Below are positions 63,571 to 64,000 of a stretch of DNA of 64,000 bases, in pieces. The DNA comes from Shewanella pealeana ATCC 700345 (GTDB taxonomy: Bacteria > Pseudomonadota > Gammaproteobacteria > Enterobacterales > Shewanellaceae). Location of the stretch: contig NC_009901.1 in the NCBI RefSeq assembly GCF_000018285.1, positions 4,215,001-4,279,000 on the forward strand, given 5' to 3'. Each line of letters opens with the position of its first letter. The stretch's first letter is position 1. The notes beneath the pieces are model-generated. The model saw nothing but the letters and a program-made list of their open reading frames with translations, had not been told where the DNA came from and made no database searches. The translations under genes were made by a program, and so were the position numbers.

Positions 63571-64000
63571 CTAGAGTGCCTCTCCACGCAAAGTTGAGCC
63601 TAAACGCTCAACCCACCAATCGACGGCATCTTTTGCATCATCAGTAGAATCTATCATGGTGCTAAAGTCTTTACTGCCCGCTTTTCGGTCGATAACAGCA
63701 ACGATAGGTTGACCCGTTTTTGCATCGCTAATCATAAGTTCTATCGTTGCGCTGCCCACATTAGTATGCTCACCCGTCACAACCTTTGAGATACTCGAGA
63801 TCCCAAGTCCTACAGGCAGAAGGCTGCTGGTAACGGCTAAAATCGGATTAGGGGTTTCAATATTGGTTAGGGCAACACTGACTCTTAAGGTTTTAGCGCT
63901 ATCGCTGTTGAGCGTGTCTTGATCAATGACGTTAAAGCGCTTACTGGCTTTGTCTTTAATCTTACTCACCAAGTACCGCGACACTTCAATAATATCTTGC
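63571..64000 (-). CDS. DUF3313-like protein, partial at window edge
   Basis: The frame is open from the stop to the window edge (143 codons visible), continuing upstream beyond 64000 as QDIIEVSRYLVSK; a start at GTG 63984 is less likely. The visible region has the DUF3313 layout: LRVSVALTNIETPNPILAVTS, VTGEHTNVGSATIELMISDAKTG and AVDWWVERLGSTL. Members are usually lipoproteins, and the N-terminal lipobox would lie outside the window. Confidence 0.7.
   Translation of the reverse strand, partial: QDIIEVSRYLVSKIKDKASKRFNVIDQDTLNSDSAKTLRVSVALTNIETPNPILAVTSSLLPVGLGISSISKVVTGEHTNVGSATIELMISDAKTGQPIVAVIDRKAGSKDFSTMIDSTDDAKDAVDWWVERLGSTLRGEAL

Noticed and set aside
1..64000. tRNA or rRNA genes
   Set aside because: No cloverleaf or rRNA-like conserved segment was noticed on either strand; no dedicated search could be run.

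Overview
The window looks like a chromosomal segment of a marine gammaproteobacterium, most likely Shewanella. The protein set fits that genus closely: a PutA without the DNA-binding N-terminus, DUF3622 and DUF3565 proteins, a yjfIJK cluster next to a membrane-bound aminopropyltransferase, paired dCache chemoreceptors and cydDC. No database search was possible, so the genus is inferred from protein resemblance.

Layout. 1-1000: end of a ParM/StbA-like actin gene and its coiled-coil partner. 1200-5070: D-serine catabolism (dsdA, dsdX, divergent dsdC). 5100-22750: zapE, cut in two by an island of about 15.7 kb. 22800-31900: an accessory stretch with hairpin-rich repeats, an IS110-family element, small membrane proteins, a leucine-rich-repeat protein and a repeat-bearing acidic protein. 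32050-34910: glnE. 35250-42140: an envelope-stress cluster (lipoprotein, DUF350 protein, aminopropyltransferase, DUF2170, PspA-like, DUF2491, K+ channel). 42250-46680: ygiF, DUF47-pit phosphate transport, ygiM. 47350-50525: putA. 50880-54960: two paralogous chemoreceptors. 55020-58580: cydDC. 58900-64000: DUF3622, DUF3565, rhlE, dbpA and a truncated DUF3313 gene.

The island is the most unusual part. Its right end carries an operon of three large tyrosine recombinases and a small HTH/coiled-coil protein, the architecture of GInt elements (ginABCD; related to Tn554 tnpABC). Its left part holds an integrase-less integron cassette array: minus-strand genes separated by VCR-like attC sites of about 125 bp. 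The cassettes encode a HEPN-motif protein, an HEIAH metallopeptidase resembling phage-exclusion protease Lit, a PD-(D/E)XK nuclease-like protein and a small trypco2-like protein. A second, shorter cassette segment lies near 13.5-14.5 kb. Between them is a module of an XRE regulator with twin palindromic operators, an unknown 179-aa protein, an SF2 helicase and a convergent unknown gene. I read the island as a candidate defence or accessory island that mobilises cassettes through GInt recombinases; this is inference.

Outside the island, four copies of an intergenic element built from a chain of short hairpins are notable. The copies differ by paired, compensating substitutions in several stems, so the folded form appears to be conserved. 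One copy is split by the IS110-family element. A palindrome GACATAWTATGTC occurs twice before yjfI and once between glnE and the lipoprotein gene, suggesting a shared regulator.
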